Made by a program: the position numbers and the translations under genes
Notes under the pieces: generated by a model
Told to the model about the DNA's origin: nothing
Seen by the model: the letters and a program-made list of their open reading frames with translations, nothing else
Database searches by the model: none
DNA from: Blastococcus sp. CPCC 205250
GTDB taxonomy: Bacteria; Actinomycetota; Actinomycetes; Mycobacteriales; Geodermatophilaceae
Direction of reading: 5' to 3'
Assembly (NCBI RefSeq): GCF_019799925.1
Contig: NZ_JABGCG010000001.1
Span: 434,001-498,000, forward strand
Length of the DNA: 64,000 nt
Shown: one piece after another, positions 28,442 through 38,683 of the stretch
Position numbering within the stretch: position 1 is the first letter of the stretch
Layout: every line of letters begins with the position of its first letter

Positions 28442-28915
28442 TCACGCCCCCGGGGAGTCGCCGAAGGACCGCCAGGCGTCCTCGACCGCGGCCAGCTCGG
28501 CGACCTCGGCGGGCAGCTTGCCGGCGACCACGTCGGCGAGGGTGACCTCCTCGAGCACGCGGCGGTAGGCGGCCCGGGCGGCGACCCAGACCGCGGCCAG
28601 CGGCTCGGCGGTGCCCGGGTAGGCGACGTCCTCGGGCCGCTGGCCGTGCACCTCGGCGAGGAAGCCCTGCTCGACGCGCATCACGCGCGCGATGGAGATC
28701 TCCGAGGCCGGCAGCGCCAGCCGGTACCCGCCCTCGCGGCCGCGCTGGCTGGTGACCAGCCGGGCGTGCTGCAGGTCGCCGAGGATGGACTGCAGGAAGC
28801 GGGACGGGATGTCCTGGGCGGTCGCGATCTTGTCGCAGGTCAGCGCGTCCGGCGCCACCGCGGCCAGCTCCAGCGTGGCGCGGACGGCGTAGTCGACCCG
28901 GGCGGTGATGCGCAT
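28442..28915 (-). CDS. Rrf2-family transcriptional regulator
   Basis: 157 residues. Winged helix RITARVDYAVRATLELA...DIPSRFLQSILGDLQHARLVTSQRGREGGYRLA is typical Rrf2. It lacks the three-cysteine cluster of IscR/NsrR, having one Cys (CDK) near residue 27, so it more resembles CymR-type regulators of cysteine metabolism. Operonic with cysC and beside the sulfite reductase operon, it is a candidate controller of both. Confidence 0.85.
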   Translation of the reverse strand: MRITARVDYAVRATLELAAVAPDALTCDKIATAQDIPSRFLQSILGDLQHARLVTSQRGREGGYRLALPASEISIARVMRVEQGFLAEVHGQRPEDVAYPGTAEPLAAVWVAARAAYRRVLEEVTLADVVAGKLPAEVAELAAVEDAWRSFGDSPGA

Positions 28916-28958
28916 CGCCCCATCTTGCCGCCTCGCCCCCTTCTGTCAGGGTGACGCG

Positions 28959-29729
28959 GTGTCCCAGCTGCGATTCACCACGGTGGTGGAGGCGCCGCTG
29001 ACCGTCGCCTTCGACGTCGCGCGGGCCCTCGGGCGCCCGTGGGGCGAGCCGCTGGAGGAGGTCGTGTCGGTGCGCCCGTTCCGCGACGTCTACGCCGCCG
29101 GCCCGCGTCGCGGCCGGCGCTGGCTGACCCACTCGCGCCGCTTCTCGGCCACGGGCGCCGGCACCCTGGTCGACGAGCAGGTGGACTGGGCGACGACGCT
29201 GCCGGGGTTCCTCGGCGCCGTGGTCGACCAGCTCGTGCTGCGCCGGCGGGTGGTGCGCGCGATGCAGGCGCACCTGGACGCCTATGCCGCGGCCGCCGCC
29301 CGGCGGGCGCTGGACGTGGTGCAGGTCGTCGGAGTGGCACTGGTCGACGGCGACCGGGTGCTGGTCGCCCAGCGCGCCGACGGCCCGTTCGCCGGCTGCT
29401 GGGAGTTCCCGGGCGGCAAGGTCGAGCCGGGGGAGGCCGACCTGGACGCGCTGGTCCGCGAGTGCCGGGAGGAGCTGGGGGTCGACGTGGCGCCGCAGGC
29501 GTTCCTGGGCGAGGTGCCGCTGGACGGCGTCGTCGGCGGGGGCGCCCCCGGTGCCTCGACGCTGCGGGTCTGGTGGGGGCGGGTGGCCGCGGGCGCGGTC
29601 ACGCCGCACGAGCACACCGAGCTGCGGTGGCTCCGGGCCGACGAGCTGGCGGCGCTGGACTGGATCCCCGCCGACCGGCCGCTGCTGCCCGCCGTCGTCC
29701 GCGTCCTGGCGCGCTCTTCCGGGGCCTGA
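28959..29729 (+). CDS. SRPBCC-Nudix hydrolase fusion
   Basis: 256 residues. Residues 1-110 look like an SRPBCC/START-like domain (FTTVVEAPLTVAFDVAR ... TLVDEQVDWATTLPGFLGAVVDQLVLRRRVVRAM). Residues about 120-250 are a MutT-type Nudix domain with WEFPGGKVEPGEADLDALVRECREELGVD, close to the GX5EX7REUXEEXGU box. The Nudix part likely sanitises (d)NTPs; the N-terminal domain may bind a ligand. GTG at 28959, 43 bp from the divergent Rrf2 gene. Confidence 0.82.
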   Translation: MSQLRFTTVVEAPLTVAFDVARALGRPWGEPLEEVVSVRPFRDVYAAGPRRGRRWLTHSRRFSATGAGTLVDEQVDWATTLPGFLGAVVDQLVLRRRVVRAMQAHLDAYAAAAARRALDVVQVVGVALVDGDRVLVAQRADGPFAGCWEFPGGKVEPGEADLDALVRECREELGVDVAPQAFLGEVPLDGVVGGGAPGASTLRVWWGRVAAGAVTPHEHTELRWLRADELAALDWIPADRPLLPAVVRVLARSSGA

Positions 29730-29756
29730 CGCCGCCGGCCACGGGCGGCGCAGACG

Positions 29757-29798
29757 CGACGAGGGCGGTGCGGGCCGCAGCCCGCACCGCCCTCGTCG
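29757..29798 (+). terminator. Terminator hairpin of the Nudix gene
   Basis: Perfect 19-bp stem (29757-29775 with 29780-29798), 4-nt loop, 27 bp after the stop codon. Confidence 0.85.
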
Positions 29799-29803
29799 GT
29801 GCT

Positions 29804-29829
29804 CCCCGCCGGCCGTCGGGCCGGCGGGG
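29804..29829 (-). terminator. Terminator hairpin of the CsbD gene
   Basis: Perfect 11-bp stem (29804-29814 with 29819-29829), 4-nt loop, 9 bp from the convergent CsbD stop. Two terminators stand back to back. Confidence 0.7.
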
Positions 29830-29838
29830 GTCACGGGA

Positions 29839-30009
29839 TCACTTGAAGGCGTCCTTGATCTTCTCGCCGGCCTGCTTGAGGTTCCCAGCGGCCTGGTCCT
29901 TCTTGCCCTCGGCCTCCAGGTCCCGGTCGTGGGTGGCGGCGCCGAGCGTCTCCTTGCCCCGGCCGGCCAGCTCCTGCGCCTTGTTCGACAGCTTGTCGTC
30001 GCTGCTCAT
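29839..30009 (-). CDS. CsbD-like stress protein
   Basis: 56 residues: SSDDKLSNKAQELAGRGKETLGAATHDRDLEAEGKKDQA is the CsbD signature, a small hydrophilic helical protein usually under general stress sigma factors. AGGAG precedes the ATG. GGGTAC on the minus strand about 40 nt upstream, with GTGT 16 nt before it, resembles a sigmaB/sigmaH-type promoter, which would fit the family's regulation. Confidence 0.85.
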   Translation of the reverse strand: MSSDDKLSNKAQELAGRGKETLGAATHDRDLEAEGKKDQAAGNLKQAGEKIKDAFK

Positions 30010-30108
30010 GGTCAGCTCCTCTCGTCGACTGCGACCTCCGGGTACCCAGGCCGACCTGCGTCGACACGCTCGGTGAGTGCCGTAATCCGTACGGGGGACC
30101 ACCGATGT

Positions 30109-30158
30109 GACCGCAATGCCTCCCGTCAGGGGGTCCTCCCCACGGAGGGCTTGCGGTC
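30109..30158. other. Long imperfect stem-loop in the csbD-oppA gap
   Basis: Arms 30109-30123 and 30144-30158 pair at 13 of 15 positions around a 20-nt loop. The 355-bp gap 30010-30364 otherwise holds the two divergent promoters and the importer leader. The stem sits upstream of the inferred importer start site, so it may be DNA-level (operator) or belong to an unrecognised RNA. Confidence 0.45.
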
Positions 30159-30225
30159 GTCGTGTGACATCGTGAGCACAGGTCACAAAAGGACAACGCC
30201 GGTGGCGGCCCCCGGTGGGGCTGCT

Positions 30226-30231
30226 TAGCGT
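30226..30231 (+). promoter_or_regulatory. Candidate -10 of the peptide importer operon
   Basis: TAGCGT; the transcript would start near 30238 and have a leader of about 127 nt. No clear -35. Confidence 0.35.
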
Positions 30232-30364
30232 TGTCGGACGTGCACGGAGAGATCGCTCCCCGTCCACGTGCCCGACAGATGACCGCCAGGGCCGCGTGCC
30301 TCGCGCCGGTGCCTGGTCGACTCCAGTCCCAACCCCGCACCCGCGGGACGAGAGAGGCCTCCAC

Positions 30365-31990
30365 GTGAAGCTCAACAAGCGCCCTGCTGCGCTGATCGCG
30401 ACTGCCGTGGCCGGCGCGATGCTGCTGTCCGCCTGCGGTGGCGGTGACGACGGTGGTTCCGGTGGCGGTTCCGGCGGCGGTGGCGGCGGTGGCACCTTCT
30501 CCGCCTACATCGGTGAGCCCGAGAACCCGCTCGTCCCGGGCAACACCACCGAGAGCGAGGGCAGCAAGGTCATCACCGCCCTCTGGACCGGCCTGGTGAC
30601 GTTCTCGGAGGAGGGCGAGGTCGAGTACAACGGCGTCGCGGAGTCCATCGAGTCCGAGGACAACCAGAACTGGACCATCACGCTCAAGGACGGCTGGACC
30701 TTCCACGACGGGACGCCGGTGGACGCGCAGTCCTTCGTCGACGCGTGGAACTACACCGCCAACCCGCAGAACGCCCAGGACGGCGCCAGCTACCTGTCGC
30801 GCATCGACGGGTACCAGGCGCTGCAGGACGGCTCCGCGACCGAGATGACCGGCCTCGCCGTGGAGGACGAGACCACCTTCACCGTGGCGCTGACCACGCC
30901 GTTCGCGCTGTTCCCCGCGGTGGTCGGCTACCAGACCTTCTACCCGCTGCCCGACGTCTTCTTCGAGGACCCGGCGGCCTTCGGCACCAACCCGGTCGGC
31001 AACGGCCCGTTCCAGGCCGACAGCGAGTACGTCGCCGGCCAGGGCATCACCCTGACCCGCTTCGAGGACTACGCGGGTGACGACGTCGCCCAGGCCGACG
31101 GCATGGAGTTCATCGTCTACGCCGACCAGGCCACGGCCTACACCGACGCCCAGGACGGCAACGTCGACATCGTCGACGTCATCCCGCCGGAGGTCATCGG
31201 CGAGGCCGAGAGCGTGTTCGGCGACGGCTTCATCCGCACCGAGGTCTCCCAGATCACCTACCTGGGCTTCCCGACCTACGACGCCCGCTTCTCCGACCCG
31301 CGGGTCCGCCAGGCGATCTCGATGGCCATCGACCGGGCCGCCATCTCCGAGGCGATCTTCTCCGGTACCCGCACGCCGGCCGACTCGTTCATCGCGCCGG
31401 TCGTCGACGGCTACCGCGAGGGGGCCTGCGAGTACTGCGAGTTCGACGTCGACCGGGCCAACGAGCTGCTGGACGAGGCGGGCTTCGACCGCAGCCAGCC
31501 GATGGAGCTGTGGTTCAACGCCGGCGGCGGGCACGACGCGTGGATGGAGGCCGTGGGCAACCAGCTGCGGCAGAACCTCGACGTCGAGTTCCAGCTGCGC
31601 GGCGACCTGGACTTCGCCCAGTACCTCCCGCTCGCGGAGGAGCGCGGCTTCACCGGCCCGTTCCGCTACGGCTGGAGCTTCGACTACCCGGCGGCGGAGA
31701 GCTACCTCACCCCGCTGTTCGCGGCGGCGTCGCAGCCCCCGGCCGGTTCGAACCTCAGCTTCTACTCCAACCCCGAGGTGGAGGAGCTGATCAGCCAGGG
31801 TGACCAGGCGGCCAGCGAGGACGAGGCCGTCGAGGCGTACCAGCAGGCCGAGGACCTCCTCGTCCAGGACATGCCGATGGCCCCGCTGTTCTTCACCGAG
31901 ATCCAGACGGTGCACACCGAGGACGTGAGCAACGTGCGGATCGACCTGTTCCAGCACCCCGTCTGGTCCGAGGTCACCGTCAACTCCTGA
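30365..31990 (+). CDS. Peptide ABC transporter substrate-binding lipoprotein
   Basis: 541 residues. Lipobox LLSACGGG (Cys near residue 24) followed by a glycine/serine-rich tether, then an SBP_bac_5 domain: NWTITLKDGWTFHDGTPVDAQSFVDAWNYTANP, GNGPFQADSEYV, DPRVRQAISMAIDRAAI. It binds oligopeptides outside the membrane and delivers them to the permeases encoded downstream. First gene of an opp/dpp operon. Low Lys/high Asp-Glu composition is typical of extracytoplasmic actinobacterial proteins. Confidence 0.92.
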   Translation: MKLNKRPAALIATAVAGAMLLSACGGGDDGGSGGGSGGGGGGGTFSAYIGEPENPLVPGNTTESEGSKVITALWTGLVTFSEEGEVEYNGVAESIESEDNQNWTITLKDGWTFHDGTPVDAQSFVDAWNYTANPQNAQDGASYLSRIDGYQALQDGSATEMTGLAVEDETTFTVALTTPFALFPAVVGYQTFYPLPDVFFEDPAAFGTNPVGNGPFQADSEYVAGQGITLTRFEDYAGDDVAQADGMEFIVYADQATAYTDAQDGNVDIVDVIPPEVIGEAESVFGDGFIRTEVSQITYLGFPTYDARFSDPRVRQAISMAIDRAAISEAIFSGTRTPADSFIAPVVDGYREGACEYCEFDVDRANELLDEAGFDRSQPMELWFNAGGGHDAWMEAVGNQLRQNLDVEFQLRGDLDFAQYLPLAEERGFTGPFRYGWSFDYPAAESYLTPLFAAASQPPAGSNLSFYSNPEVEELISQGDQAASEDEAVEAYQQAEDLLVQDMPMAPLFFTEIQTVHTEDVSNVRIDLFQHPVWSEVTVNS

Positions 31991-32014
31991 CGGCCGGCAG
32001 GACACCGCACCACC

Positions 32015-32055
32015 CGCCGGGGGCGCCCGTCCGACCAGGACGGTCGCCCCCGGCG
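32015..32055 (+). terminator. Intra-operon hairpin after the binding-protein gene
   Basis: 18-bp stem with one mismatch (32015-32032 with 32038-32055), 5-nt loop, in the 143-bp gap before the permease gene. It could stabilise the upstream mRNA and attenuate readthrough, giving excess binding protein. Confidence 0.7.
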
Positions 32056-32133
32056 GCGCGTGCGGCACCAGCCCGGCACGATGGACCGCGGCGCGCGAGG
32101 ACACCGCGTCGCCACACCACCCCGAGGGGGACC

Positions 32134-33057
32134 ATGGGCCGCTACGTCGCGCGCCGACTCCTGCTGACGATCCCGGTGCTCATCGGCGCCTCGTTCCTCA
32201 TCTTCGCGATGGTCTACGCCCTCCCCGGCGACCCCATCCGCGCGCTCGCCGGCGACCGGCCGGTCTCGCCGGCCGTCGTGGCGGTGCTCCGCGAGCGCTT
32301 CCACCTGGACGACCCGCTGTGGCTGCAGTACTGGGAGTACCTGAAGAACCTGGTCTCCGGTGACCTGGGCACCGACTTCCGCGGCCGGCCCGTCCTCGAC
32401 ACGATCGAGCGGACCCTGCCGGTGACCGTCAAGCTGACGATCGTCGCAGTCGTGTTCGAGGCGGTGATCGGGCTGGTCGCCGGCGTCCTCGCCGGCATCC
32501 GCCGCAACAGCTACTTCGACAACCTGGTGCTGGTCTCGACCACCGTCGTCGTCTCGATCCCGATCCTGGTGCTGGCCTTCGTGGCCCAGCTGCTGTTCGG
32601 CCTCAAGCTCGGCTGGTTCCCGATCGCGGGGACCCGCGAGGGCCTCTACAGCTACGTGCTGCCCGGGCTGGTGCTCGCCTCCGGCTCGCTGGCCTACGTG
32701 GCGCGGCTGACCCGCACCAGCATCGCCGAGAACATGCGTGCGGACTACGTCCGGACGGCGCGGGCCAAGGGCCTGCCGCCGAGCCGGGTCATCGTGCGGC
32801 ACACGCTGCGCAACAGCCTGATCCCGGTCGTCACCTTCATCGGCGCCGACGTGGGGACCCTGCTCGGCGGCGCCATCGTCACCGAGACGGTGTTCAACCT
32901 GCCCGGCATCGGCCGTGAGGTCTTCGACTCCGTGCAGGCCCAGGAGGGTGCCGTCGTCGTCGGCATCGTGACGCTGATGGTCTTCTTCTTCATCTTCTTC
33001 AACCTGGTGGTCGACGTGCTCTACGCCGTCCTGGACCCGAGGATCCGCTATGACTGA
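32134..33057 (+). CDS. Peptide ABC transporter permease, OppB/DppB type
   Basis: 307 residues, six TM helices. N-terminal YVARRLLLTIPVLIGASFLIFAMVYALPGDP is the OppB signature; the EAA loop reads ADYVRTARAKGLPPSRVIVRHTLRNSLIP. C-terminal LDVLYAVLDPRIRYD is standard. It forms a heterodimeric pore with the next gene product. GGGGGACC before the ATG. Overlaps the OppC start by 8 bp. Confidence 0.93.
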   Translation: MGRYVARRLLLTIPVLIGASFLIFAMVYALPGDPIRALAGDRPVSPAVVAVLRERFHLDDPLWLQYWEYLKNLVSGDLGTDFRGRPVLDTIERTLPVTVKLTIVAVVFEAVIGLVAGVLAGIRRNSYFDNLVLVSTTVVVSIPILVLAFVAQLLFGLKLGWFPIAGTREGLYSYVLPGLVLASGSLAYVARLTRTSIAENMRADYVRTARAKGLPPSRVIVRHTLRNSLIPVVTFIGADVGTLLGGAIVTETVFNLPGIGREVFDSVQAQEGAVVVGIVTLMVFFFIFFNLVVDVLYAVLDPRIRYD

Positions 33058-34017
33058 CCAGCAGCAGGCCGACCTGCGTCACGACGAGGTGGCGGCGGGG
33101 ACGACGACCGGCCTGGCCAGCCCCTCGGTCGACGCCACCGACGACCGGCAAAACAGCCTGTGGTCCGACGCGTGGGGCTCGCTGCGGCGCAACGTGCTCT
33201 TCTGGATCGGCGCCTTCCTCACGGTGCTGCTCGTCGCCATGGCCCTCGTCCCGGGGGTCTTCGCGCGCGGGGTGGACCCGCGGGCCTGCGACCTGGCCAA
33301 CTCCAAGGCCCTGCCCTCGGCCGACCACTGGTTCGGCTACGACGTCCAGGGCTGCGACTACCTGGCCAACGTCGTCCACGGCGCGCGGAACTCGCTGATC
33401 ATCGGGGTCTTCGCCGTGGTCGTGGTCCTGGTCCTCGGGGTCGTCGTCGGCGCCGTCGCCGGGTACTTCGGCGGTGTCACCGACGGCGTCCTGTCCCGGA
33501 TCGCCGACATCTTCTACGCGCTGCCGCTCATCCTCGGCGCCCTGGTGCTGCTGCGCGTGGGTCCGGCGACCGACCTGCCGATCATCAGCAGCCGGGGACC
33601 CGGCGCGGTCGCGCTGGCCCTGGCGCTGTTCGGCTGGATGACGGCGATGCGGCTGGTCCGCTCGCAGGTCATCGCGGTCAAGAGCTCGGACTACGTGGCG
33701 GCGGCGCGGGCGATGGGCGCGTCCAACAGCCGGATCCTGGTCCGGCACATCCTGCCCAACGCGGTCGCGCCGGTGCTGGTCTACACGACGATCACCATCG
33801 GGGTGCTCATCGCGGCGGAGGCGACGCTGACCTACCTGGGCGTGGGCCTCCAGCGGCCGGCGATCTCCTGGGGCCTGCAGATCGAGGCCGGGCAGGACCT
33901 CATCCGGACGGCCCCGCACCTGGTGCTCTTCCCGAGCATCGTCCTCACCCTGACCGTGATGGCCTTCATCATGATGGGCGACGCCCTGCGCGACGCCCTC
34001 GACCCGAGGCAGCGCGC

Positions 34018-34021
<4 letters not shown>
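33050..34021 (+). CDS. Peptide ABC transporter permease, OppC/DppC type
   Basis: 323 residues. A 45-residue soluble N-terminus, then six TM helices. HWFGYDVQGCDYLANVVHGARNSLIIG is the conserved OppC segment (usually GTDxxGRDxxSR); here GYDVQGCD is a variant seen in actinobacteria. EAA loop: SDYVAAARAMGASNSRILVRHILPN. ATGA overlap with the ATPase gene. Confidence 0.92.
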
Positions 34022-36148
<2,127 letters not shown>

Positions 36149-36181
36149 GTCGCGGGAGGCGGTCGGGGACAATGGCCCACC

Positions 36182-37081
36182 GTGACCGCTGACCGCCGCC
36201 TGCTGCTCGTGCACGCCCACCCCGACGACGAGACGATCAACAACGGGGCCACGATGGCCCGCTACGTCGCCGAGGGCGCCCAGGTCACGCTGCTGACCTG
36301 CACGCTGGGCGAGGAGGGCGAGGTCCTCGTCCCGGAGCTGGCCCAGCTGGCCGCCGACCAGGCCGACCAGCTCGGCGGGTACCGGATCGGCGAGCTGTCG
36401 GCCTCGATGGCCGCGCTCGGCGTCACGGACTGGCGCTTCCTCGGCGGTCCCGGGCGCTACCGCGACTCCGGGATGATGGGCACCGAGGCCAACGCCGAGC
36501 CGCGGGCCTTCTGGAACGCCGACCTCGACGAGGCCGTGGGGCACGCCGTCGCCGTCGTCCGCGAGACCCGGCCGCAGGTCGTCGTCACCTACGACGAGAA
36601 CGGCGGCTACGGCCACCCCGACCACATCCAGGCCCACCGGGTCGCCATGGCCGCGGTCGACGCCGCTGCCGACCCCGCCTACCGCCCGGAGCTGGGCGAG
36701 CCGTGGCAGGTCGCCAAGGTCTACTGGTGCTGCACGCCGCGCTCGGTGCTGCGCGAGGGCGCCGAGGCGATGGCGTCGCTGGGGGAGGCCTCGCCCTTCG
36801 AGCAGCTCGGGGACATCGACGACATCCCCTTCGTCGTGCCCGACGAGCAGGTCACCGCCGCCGTCGACGGCCGCGCGCACGCCGGCGCCAAGGACGCCGC
36901 CATGCGTGCCCACGCCACCCAGATCACCGTCGACGGCCCGTTCTTCGCGCTGTCGAACAACTTCGGCCAGGAGGTGCTGGGCATCGAGCACTACCGCCTG
37001 GTGCGGGGCGAGCGCGGGCCGGCCGGCGCGGCGACGCCCCACGGGTGGGAGGACGACCTGTTCGCCGGGCTGACCGGGTGA
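36182..37081 (+). CDS. mshB: MshB deacetylase, mycothiol biosynthesis
   Basis: 299 residues. H13, D15 and D16 in HAHPDDE and H145 in GYGHPDHIQ are the zinc ligands and catalytic base of the GlcNAc-Ins deacetylase; numbering matches the mycobacterial enzyme almost exactly. LxEHYRL and the [16 protein letters not shown] end are MshB-specific rather than Mca-like. It produces GlcN-Ins, to which cysteine is later ligated. GTG lies 8 nt after GACAAT (36168-36173), probably leaderless. Confidence 0.93.
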   Translation: MTADRRLLLVHAHPDDETINNGATMARYVAEGAQVTLLTCTLGEEGEVLVPELAQLAADQADQLGGYRIGELSASMAALGVTDWRFLGGPGRYRDSGMMGTEANAEPRAFWNADLDEAVGHAVAVVRETRPQVVVTYDENGGYGHPDHIQAHRVAMAAVDAAADPAYRPELGEPWQVAKVYWCCTPRSVLREGAEAMASLGEASPFEQLGDIDDIPFVVPDEQVTAAVDGRAHAGAKDAAMRAHATQITVDGPFFALSNNFGQEVLGIEHYRLVRGERGPAGAATPHGWEDDLFAGLTG

Positions 37082-37467
37082 GGGCGGTCGCCGGCGGGCT
37101 GGTCGCCACCCTGCTGGCGGCGTGGGCGGCGCTCGTCGAGGTGTTCTGGCTGCCGCTGCGCATCGGCGGCGTGCCGGTGCCGCTGTCGATCCCGGCCGCG
37201 CTCGCCGCCAACCTCCTGCTGGTCTCGCTGACCCACCGGCTCACCGGGTCGCGGGTGGCCGCCGTGCTGCCCGCGGTCGCGTGGCTGGTCGTGGTGCTGC
37301 CGGCCAGCCAGCAGCGCTCCGAGGGCGACCTGGTGCTCACCGGCGGGTGGGAGGGGCTGGGGTTCCTGCTCGTCGGGGTGCTGGGCGCCTCGGTCGCCGT
37401 CGGGCGGGTCCTCGCCACCCCGCGGCCGGCCGCGGTCCCCGCTCAGGGGAGCGGTGCGCGCCGGTAG
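37078..37467 (+). CDS. Small membrane protein following mshB (DUF6113-like)
   Basis: 129 residues, four hydrophobic helices at about 3-22, 33-52, 58-77 and 90-112, with a short basic tail. It starts at the mshB stop (GTGA overlap). A similar membrane protein follows mshB in many actinobacteria and is annotated DUF6113; I assign it by context and topology. Its last 25 bp overlap the convergent GNAT gene. Confidence 0.65.
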   Translation: MRAVAGGLVATLLAAWAALVEVFWLPLRIGGVPVPLSIPAALAANLLLVSLTHRLTGSRVAAVLPAVAWLVVVLPASQQRSEGDLVLTGGWEGLGFLLVGVLGASVAVGRVLATPRPAAVPAQGSGARR

Positions 37468-38201
37468 TGGTAGCGGTGGTGCTCGATGAAGCCGTCCCGG
37501 CGGTAGAGCGCCCGCGCGGGGGCGTTGGACGCGACCACCTGCAGGTACGCCCAGCGGGCGCCCTGCCCGGCACCCCAGCGGTACAGCGCCTCCATGACCG
37601 CCGTCGCCAGGCCCTGGCGTCGGTGCGCCTCCTCGACGGTCACCGCGCTCACCCCCAGCCAGTCGTCGGTCACCACGCCCCGGGCCACGGCGGCCAGCGG
37701 CGCCGGCTCCGGCGCCAGGCGCACCGAGGCGAAGACGACGTCCTCGGCACCGGTGAGCACCCGGCGCGCGGCCGGGGGCAGCGGCGCCCCCCGGTGGCGG
37801 TAGCCGGCCAGCCAGGCCTCGTCCGGGGTGGGGGAGAGGTCGACGGCGACCCGCGGGTCCGGCCCGGGCGCGGGCAGCGGCGCGGTCAGCACCAGGGTGT
37901 CCTCGTCGCGCTCCCAGCCGGCCGCGGCGAAGGCGGCGCCGGCCGCCCGGGCCTGGATGCCGGGCAGCTGCACCGTGGGGCGCAGGTCCCGCTCGGCGTA
38001 CCAGCGGGTGACCGCGTCGACCGCCTCCGGCAGCGGGCGGCCCGGGTCCCCGACGACCAGGGCGGAGTTGGCGCGGCCGGTGAACCCGCCGCCGGCGCGC
38101 AGCAGCCACCCACCCAGCCGGCCGGTCTCCCAGCCGCGCCAGCCACGCGCGGCCACGTGCTCCAGGGCGGCGACGTCGAGGGGCGTGCGGCTCTGTCCCA
38201 T
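37443..38201 (-). CDS. GNAT family N-acetyltransferase
   Basis: 252 residues. An N-terminal half-domain (GWRGWETGRLGGWLLRAGGGFTGRANSALVVG) is followed by a canonical GNAT domain with VSAVTVEEAHRRQGLATAVMEAL and [33 protein letters not shown] of this type commonly sits between mshB and the ferredoxin gene in actinobacteria. Substrate unknown. Confidence 0.85.
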   Translation of the reverse strand: MGQSRTPLDVAALEHVAARGWRGWETGRLGGWLLRAGGGFTGRANSALVVGDPGRPLPEAVDAVTRWYAERDLRPTVQLPGIQARAAGAAFAAAGWERDEDTLVLTAPLPAPGPDPRVAVDLSPTPDEAWLAGYRHRGAPLPPAARRVLTGAEDVVFASVRLAPEPAPLAAVARGVVTDDWLGVSAVTVEEAHRRQGLATAVMEALYRWGAGQGARWAYLQVVASNAPARALYRRDGFIEHHRYHYRRAPLP

Positions 38202-38356
38202 GCCCCCGATCCTGCGTCCTGGGGCAGGACGGCGACTCGATGGGGGGAGCGTCCCGGCCGGTCGCGCCCGTCACGGGGCGAGACGTCATACTGTGCGGCG
38301 AGATGTGACCGGCGGCGCGAGCCCCGGTCGAGCTGCGCGTTCGGGAGGCAACCACC

Positions 38357-38683
38357 GTGACCTACGTGATCACCCAGGCCTGTGTCGACGTCCTCGACAA
38401 GGCGTGCATCGACGAGTGTCCGGTGGACTGCATCTACGAGGGCGACCGGATGCTCTACATCCACCCCGACGAGTGCGTCGACTGCGGTGCCTGCGAGCCG
38501 GTCTGCCCGGTGGAGGCCATCTACTACGAGGACGACGTCCCGGACAAGTGGAAGGACTTCTACAACGCCAACGTGGAGTTCTTCTCCGACCTGGGCAGCC
38601 CCGGTGGCGCGGCGAAGACCGGCAAGATTGCCAAGGACCACCCGCTCGTCGCGGCGCTCCCGCCCCAGGGCGAAGGACACTGA
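38357..38683 (+). CDS. fdxA: Seven-iron ferredoxin (FdxA type)
   Basis: 108 residues. TYVITQACVDVLDKACIDECPVDCIYEG and DECVDCGACEPVCPVEAIYYEDDVPDKW supply the Cys sets for one [3Fe-4S] and one [4Fe-4S] cluster, as in mycobacterial FdxA/FdxC. It may feed electrons to the sulfite reductase or cytochromes P450. GGGAGG precedes the GTG by 8 nt. Its TGA overlaps the only possible dapC start. Confidence 0.93.
   Translation: MTYVITQACVDVLDKACIDECPVDCIYEGDRMLYIHPDECVDCGACEPVCPVEAIYYEDDVPDKWKDFYNANVEFFSDLGSPGGAAKTGKIAKDHPLVAALPPQGEGH

Noticed and set aside
30160..30187. CRP-like TGTGA...TCACA arrangement in the importer upstream region
   Set aside because: Half-site spacing (7 or more than 10) does not fit the N6 spacer of CRP/GlxR sites.
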